This document shows, piece by piece, positions 58,941-64,000 of a stretch of 64,000 bases of DNA. The first letter of the stretch is position 1. Each line of letters opens with the position of its first letter. The stretch comes from Aselliscus stoliczkanus (taxonomy: Eukaryota > Chordata > Mammalia > Chiroptera > Hipposideridae). The stretch is from positions 104,933,921 to 104,997,920 of the forward strand of contig CM066733.1 of the NCBI GenBank assembly GCA_033961575.1, in the 5' to 3' direction. A program made the position numbers and the translations under genes. The notes below the pieces were generated by a model. That model was not told where the DNA came from and ran no database searches. It worked only from the letters and a program-made list of their open reading frames with translations.

Positions 58941-60169
58941 AAGAAAGGTGCTTGGAAAGGATGAGTGGAGGGTCCACTGGATGTCCATTTGTACAGCTCT
59001 CTCCAGGAACTGTATTCAGAAAATGAATTCAGACCCTTGAGTGCCCCTCAGCCATCAATGACTGCATTACATTTCATATGCTATGTTTACAAACCATTTT
59101 TTTTTAAAAGAGGGCTCCAAGACTTAACCAAAAAGACTTTCTCATTCAGTCTAAATTAATCAGAATATTGGCTTAATCAGGAGGTCCTCTTCCTCAACCA
59201 TTCCCACTAAATAAGAATTTGTTGCTTAAGAATTCAATAGAATATAGGAGGAGAAAGAATATTTGATGCAGAATACTTTAAAAGTTGTAAGTGAAAAGTT
59301 TCAGTAGATGGAGATGCCTTAGCTAAAATTTAACTGCCACATAACATTCTCCTACATAAAATAGGACAAAATGCTTTAATAAAAAAAAAAAATACAAGTA
59401 TCGATAATTATGGGTGGAAGCAAATACTGCTGGTATCCTTTAGCACTGTGCTAGACCAACGGTTCTATGCCAGCTTTAGAAAGAGGGGGCCATGGAGGCA
59501 GCCCCTCATGATATTTTCTGTTACATAGTCATTATTTATGAAAACAAATACAGTTGAAATCAGGGCACAAAACAGTTTATCCTTTCTGAGACAAAAGATC
59601 AAAAATAGCTATAAATTTTAGAGTGGGAATAAAAGGGGCTAATGAGAGAAGAAGAGTGGGATCACCCGATTATAGATTTTCATATTTTAAATAAAATTTC
59701 TACATCTTTAACCACAGCTATTCGTCTGTAAAAGACAAAGTGCTAGAAAGTTGATCCTTGCTCAGTAATGAAAATCAGGCACAATCAAAGCAGGGTTTTT
59801 GCAGGCATTGAGGTGGGGCTCGCTGGGAGAGCCCAGCCCAGTTCTGAGATCCTTCTCACACTGCTACCCTGATATAGCAAGCCCCTCTGGGGCTGTCAGC
59901 ATGGTTTGGCTGACTAACATAGGGCAAATTTCATGCTGGCTTGAAGCTAATACCTCTCTGTTTCTATTGCATTTCTTCTTTTTTTATTTACAGAGACTTA
60001 CACAAAAGACCTAGAATAAGATTTCAAAGTTTTTTGGGGGAGGGGGAGGGTTTGGCCACAAGTTGCCAGAGGAACATAAAACCCAAACCACAAGACTTGG
60101 CCTCATTCTGGTAATTTCAGAAATTTATGCTCCTAGTAGAGCTTGTTGCAGTGCTGGTAAGATGGATTT
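58941..60169. other. Unassigned non-coding DNA
   Basis: No gene. G-rich run at about 60033-60050. Confidence 0.5.
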
Positions 60170-60402
60170 GCAATATGCTTTGGAACCAGGCAAACCTGAG
60201 GTCACGTCACATTTCTGCTCTTTCTTAGTTGTATAACCTGAAGAAGCTACTTAATTTCTATATTCCTTCATTTCCTCACTTTACAGAGGACATAATGAGA
60301 CTGCTTACCTCATAGAAAAGGGATAATTAAGTGAAACAAATTATGGAATGCACTTTCTGCAATGCCAACAGGTAGTAAGTATTTAATAAATGTCGAGTGT
60401 TG
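60170..60402 (+). repeat. MIR SINE, nearly full length
   Basis: Sense MIR from the tRNA part (TTTGGAACCAGGCAAACCTG) through TATAACCTGAAGAAGCTACTTAATTTC, CATTTCCTCACTTTACAGAGG, CTTACCTCATAG and the terminus GTAGTAAGTATTTAATAAATG. Confidence 0.88.
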
Positions 60403-60465
60403 TTGCTGTAATTGTTTTGTAAGATTTGCAATTTGGTTGCACTTCATTAAGATTCCAAAGGATTC

Positions 60466-60501
60466 TCTCCCTCTTTCTCTCCCTCCCTCCCTTCTCTCTG
60501 C
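60466..60501. repeat. Pyrimidine-rich (CCCT)n low complexity
   Basis: CTCCCTCTTTCTCTCCCTCC and onward, nearly pure C/T. Confidence 0.85.
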
Positions 60502-60795
60502 TGTCTGCGTCTCTCACCTATTCCAGCTCGATTCTTTGCTACCATATTTGGATTTAACAACACTGATTCCAAAATGCTTCACAAAAGGATGCATAAGTGA
60601 TTCTGGAAAGCTAAAATGGTAATCTCATCAGAATTGGCATGTTCACTGGGAAAATGCAAAGACTAAAAGATAAAAGATTTTAGGAAAACATGCAAAGGAA
60701 TTTGAATTCTTGGTGGATCAAGCCATTCCAAATGTTTTCAAAAGACATACTAATATTGACTTGGAAAAAAAAGTAAAGATAAAATTAAGAAAGTT

Positions 60796-61254
60796 GGGCT
60801 GGCCAAGCGGCGCATTGGTTAAGAGCTGACTTGGGATGCCAGCGGCCCCGGGTTCAGATCCCAGATATGCGGGCCAGTGACACTGCCCTCTACAGCTAAT
60901 AACAGCTCCACCTGGAGCTGGGCTGTGCGAGCCCCGGCAACGGTTTACGCTGCAGCCCCTGCTGCAGTGGACTGCCATAGGCTACAGTGAGTGGCCGGCA
61001 GCCAGCGTGAGCGCCCGGCAGTCAGCGTGAGCTGCTAATAGCCGTGGTGAGCGACCATCCAGAGGCTGGCGACAGATCTGCCTCATCCGGGAAGAGCGCA
61101 ATGATGATACCAACATGGGTCAGTGAAGCAACGTCCTGTGCAACTAGACTGAAGAACAACAACAAAAAAGACAGCAACTTGTCTGTTCCCCTTCCCTGAT
61201 TCCCCAATGCTGTTCTCCTCCCCCAATTCCCCAATAAAATCTTAAAAAAAAAAA
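60796..61254 (+). mobile_element. Long tRNA-headed T+ SINE
   Basis: GGGCTGGCCAAGCGGCGC, B-box region GGGTTCAGATCCC, full body, CCCCAATAAAATCTT and A-tail. The duplication AAAATTAAGAAAGTT is at 60781-60795 and 61255-61269 (two mismatches). Confidence 0.95.
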
Positions 61255-61890
61255 AAAATTAAGGCAGTTAAGGGAATACATAATATGTGCCATTCACACA
61301 TAAAAAAATCTTTTTCATTTTGGAATATTTAAAATGATCCCATAAAAAGATTTTTGGATTTTACATTAAAACATTCTTATGAATTTGCAAGGTAAAAGGA
61401 AGTTTGGAGGATAACATAATTTTCTATAGTGTGAAAATGAATACAAATTAAAGACTTAAATTCTTGACTACTGGAAATTTCCGATCAAGAAGGCAGAATA
61501 GGTAAATCCTGTGCTTATCTCCTCTCAAAACCATATCAAAATTACAACTAAACTACAGAAAAACCATCATTGAGAATTGCCTGAAGTCTAGCTGAACTTA
61601 AACCCTACAAATAAGGACATACAGAAGAAGCCCCCTCAAGACTTGTAGGAAGAGCAGAGACATGGAATGGATTTGGTCTCATACCTGCCTGTGACCATTA
61701 AAAATCAGAAGGGATATTTCAGCTATGGCAGTGCCCTCATAGACGCAAGAGGTCCCAGTCCCACACAAGACTTCCTAGTCCAGGGTTTCAGTGCTAGAGA
61801 GAGAAATCCCCATAACCACTGGTTCTGAAAACCAGTGAAGATTATGGCTGAATGAGACAGAGAGAGGCTGGAGTGTTAGGTGATACTTTT

Positions 61891-62337
61891 TTTTTTTTTT
61901 TTTTAAAGATTTTATTGGGGAATTGGTGGAGGGGAACAGCGTTGGGGAATCGGGGAAGGGGAACAGACAAGTTGCTGTCTTTTTGTTCTTCAGTTTAGTT
62001 GTGGAGGATGTTGCTTCACTGTTGGTATTGTCATTGCGCTCTTCCCGGATGAGGCAGATCGGTCGCTGGCCTCTGGATGTCGCTCACCGCGGCTATTGGC
62101 AGCTCACGCTTGGCTGCCAGCCACTCACGCTGGCTGCGGGCCACTCACTGTAGCCTATGGCAGCCCACTGCAGCAGGGGCTGCAGCCCACACCATCACCG
62201 GGGCTCGCACAGCCCAGCTCCAGGTGGAGCTGTTCTTAGCTGTAGAGGGCAGTGTCACTGGCCCTCATGTGGGTTCCGAACCGGGGCCGCTGGCATTCCA
62301 AAACCAGCGCTTAACCAATGCGCCACTCGGCCGGCCC
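61891..62337 (-). mobile_element. Long tRNA-headed T+ SINE nested in an L1-type 5' UTR
   Basis: T-run, AAAGATTTTATTGGGG, body, head ending CCACTCGGCCGGCCC. The perfect duplication AGGTGATACTTTT is at 61878-61890 and 62338-62350. Plus-strand open frames up to 138 codons across it are antisense SINE or UTR. Confidence 0.96.
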
Positions 62338-63325
62338 AGGTGATACTTTTAAAAGGCCCACACATAGACTTACTCACTTTAAGCGGACTCACTCAATTTA
62401 AGCTCCAGGGCTGGGGCAGCAGCTCAAAAGATGCCAGGGAACAAAGTGTCTGCTTCAAGGTGAGGGCTAGAGGGAGAGCTTTCTCCTGGACAGAGGAGCT
62501 AGTGGAAGCCATTGTTTATTTGTTGAGCCCTCCCTCCTCCATGTATGTAGATGCAGGTGGCTACCATATCTGAGTCTCTATCAAACTGGCTAACGCTGTT
62601 AATTCGCCCCACTTTGGTGATTCTGAGACCCAGCCCCACCTAAATTTTGGGCCCACCCAAGATGCTACCAGTGGTTTTTCTGTACAAATAGCCTGCTTTG
62701 GCTCATGCTACAGACTTTCATAACTCTGGCTGAGAGGCCTAAGCCTGGCATTAGTGACAGCTGGCCTTGATTCATGGCTTGGCCTCTCAAGTAAACTCCA
62801 AGAGCAGCACAGGTGGCTGTCATCTGCAGACTGCTTTGTGGCTCCTGCCAGGCAACCCTGGGCAGGGCACAGACTGCAATTGAACTTGGCCTGCAGTGGG
62901 CATGTCCCAGGAGTCTCCAGGGCTGGTGCACCCAGGAGCCAACTTTGGATTGAGTCACAGAATCACCTGGCAGCCTCCAAGGATGACAACCCAAAGGACA
63001 GACTTGGGAGGCATGCAAAGGGGATCCTGCTTTGTAGGGTCAGCCTCTGCACCACAACTCTTCTACAAGAGTCATGGGCAGTCCTCATAACCAATGAGCA
63101 TGAGGGTCAATCCCTCTCACTGATGTGCAAACAGCATCCAAGGTTCAAATATGACAGGAGGGCATACACAACCCACACATAGGACACACCTAGAGGACCT
63201 AGCTCTGGTGACCAGAGAAACTGCACCATTGTGCCCCACAGGACATTTACTACATAAGGCAACTCTACCAAGACTGGGAGACATAGCAGCACTACCTCAT
63301 ACACAAGAAAAAAAAAACAGCCAAA

Positions 63326-64000
63326 ATGGGGAGACAAATAAACATGTCCCAAAATAAAGAATGGAACAAAGCTCCAGAAAAATAACTAAACAAAATGGAG
63401 ACAACTAATCTACCAGACACAGAATTCAAAACACTGTTTGTAAGTCTGCTCAATGATCTCAGGGAGAACTTCAACAAAGAGATAGGAAACACAAAACTGG
63501 AGATAGAAGACATAAAAAAGAACCAGTCAGAAATAAAACATACAATAACTGAAATGAAGAATATATTAGAGGGAATCAACAGTAGAGTAGATGAAGCAGA
63601 GAATTGAATCAGCGATTTAGAAGAGAAGGTACCAGAAAACAGCCAACAGAACAGCAAAAAGAAAAAAGAATCCAAAAACATGAGGCAAGTTTACAGGGTC
63701 TCTGGGATAACATGAAGCATTCCAATATTTGTATAATAGGGCTACCAGGAGGAGAAGAGAGAGAGTAAGGTTTTCAATTCAATTTCAAAAATAATGATGG
63801 AAAACTTCCCTAACCTGGTGAAGGAAATGAATATTCAAGCCCAAGAACACATAGAGCCCCAAACAAGATGAACCCAAAGAGGCTCACGCCAAGACACATC
63901 ATAATTAAAATGCCAAAAGTTAAAGACAAAGAGAGAATTTTAAAAGCAGCAAGAGAAAAGCAGTTAGTTACCAGTAAGGTAGCTCCCGTAAGACTGTCTG
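63326..64000 (+). pseudogene. Degenerate L1-type ORF1, partial
   Basis: Starts MGRQINMSQ, homologous to the HAL1 ORF1 start at 23981. An in-frame TAA follows after 19 codons (63383), and a TGA (63605) ends the second open segment (63395-63607). That segment holds the coiled-coil hallmark INSRVDEAEN. Beyond it the RRM-like and C-terminal parts are recognisable (for example CCCTAACCTGGTGAAGGAAA, GCCAAGACACATCATAATTA) but with further frame damage. No functional protein. It continues past the window end. Confidence 0.88.

Larger units (their letters stand above)
61470..64000 (+). mobile_element. Older L1/HAL1-type element, runs off the window
   Basis: Starts near GGAAATTTCCGATCAAGAAGG, an L1-type 5' end diverged from the one at 22995. 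A long 5' UTR (about 1.4 kb without the SINE) leads to ORF1 at 63326. Interrupted at 61891-62337 by a SINE, so it is older than that SINE. Because the window ends inside ORF1, full L1 and half-L1 cannot be told apart. Confidence 0.8.

Noticed and set aside
59455..59560. Possible hAT/MER5-type fragment
   Set aside because: Only a few scattered words match; no terminal inverted repeats seen.
62157..62573. 138-codon frame running out of a SINE
   Set aside because: SINE plus L1-type 5' UTR sequence; no domain.
62754..63182. 142-codon plus-strand frame before the second ORF1
   Set aside because: Lies within the 5' UTR of an old L1-type element; GC richness explains it and it is not present as a frame in the young copy.

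Overview
The window is mammalian nuclear DNA with no host protein-coding gene that I can support. It is AT-rich, stops interrupt every frame outside repeats, and it is loaded with eutherian interspersed repeats: MIR, L2, L1 3' ends, an MLT1-like LTR, and a Tigger/MER2-like MITE. It therefore looks like an intergenic stretch or a large intron. The youngest repeats are tRNA-headed SINEs beginning GGGCCGGCC. The long form ends in CCCCAATAAAATCTT plus poly(A), the 'T+' tail layout (poly(A) signal, then Pol III terminator). From memory this tail resembles SINEs of horseshoe-type bats (Rhin-1-like), with a looser likeness to the horse ERE family. My best guess is a rhinolophoid (Yinpterochiroptera) bat; the suborder is inference.
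Layout: 1-22.9 kb is ancient repeats in unique DNA, three young SINEs (6.4, 17.5 and 19.9 kb) and a probable retrocopy of a 3' mRNA end (4.4 kb). At 22,995-25,634 lies a near-complete young LINE-derived element of about 2.6 kb: GC-rich 5' UTR, one uninterrupted 290-aa L1 ORF1p gene, then directly an L1-type 3' UTR. ORF2 (endonuclease and reverse transcriptase) is missing except for a remnant of roughly 20 codons. This is the architecture of a half-L1 (HAL1). The 3' UTR is itself repetitive, with the ORF2 remnant trapped between two copies of one module. From 25.6 to 61 kb come many MIR/L2/L1 fossils, eight of the eleven SINE copies counting the one at 61.9 kb, microsatellites, and several non-repeat stretches dense in homeodomain, nuclear-receptor, SOX and X-box-like words that may be conserved regulatory DNA (37.05-37.70, 43.44-43.78 and 53.34-53.90 kb). 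From 61.47 kb to the window end lies an older, mutated L1/HAL1-type element with a long 5' UTR split by a SINE and an ORF1 broken by stops; it runs off the window.
Functionally, the only plausible protein maker is the HAL1 ORF1. It would need reverse transcriptase supplied in trans by full-length L1, as would the SINEs. Target-site duplications flank ten of the eleven SINEs with reasonable clarity, so L1 machinery has been active in this lineage. Everything else is fossil repeat or unassigned non-coding DNA.
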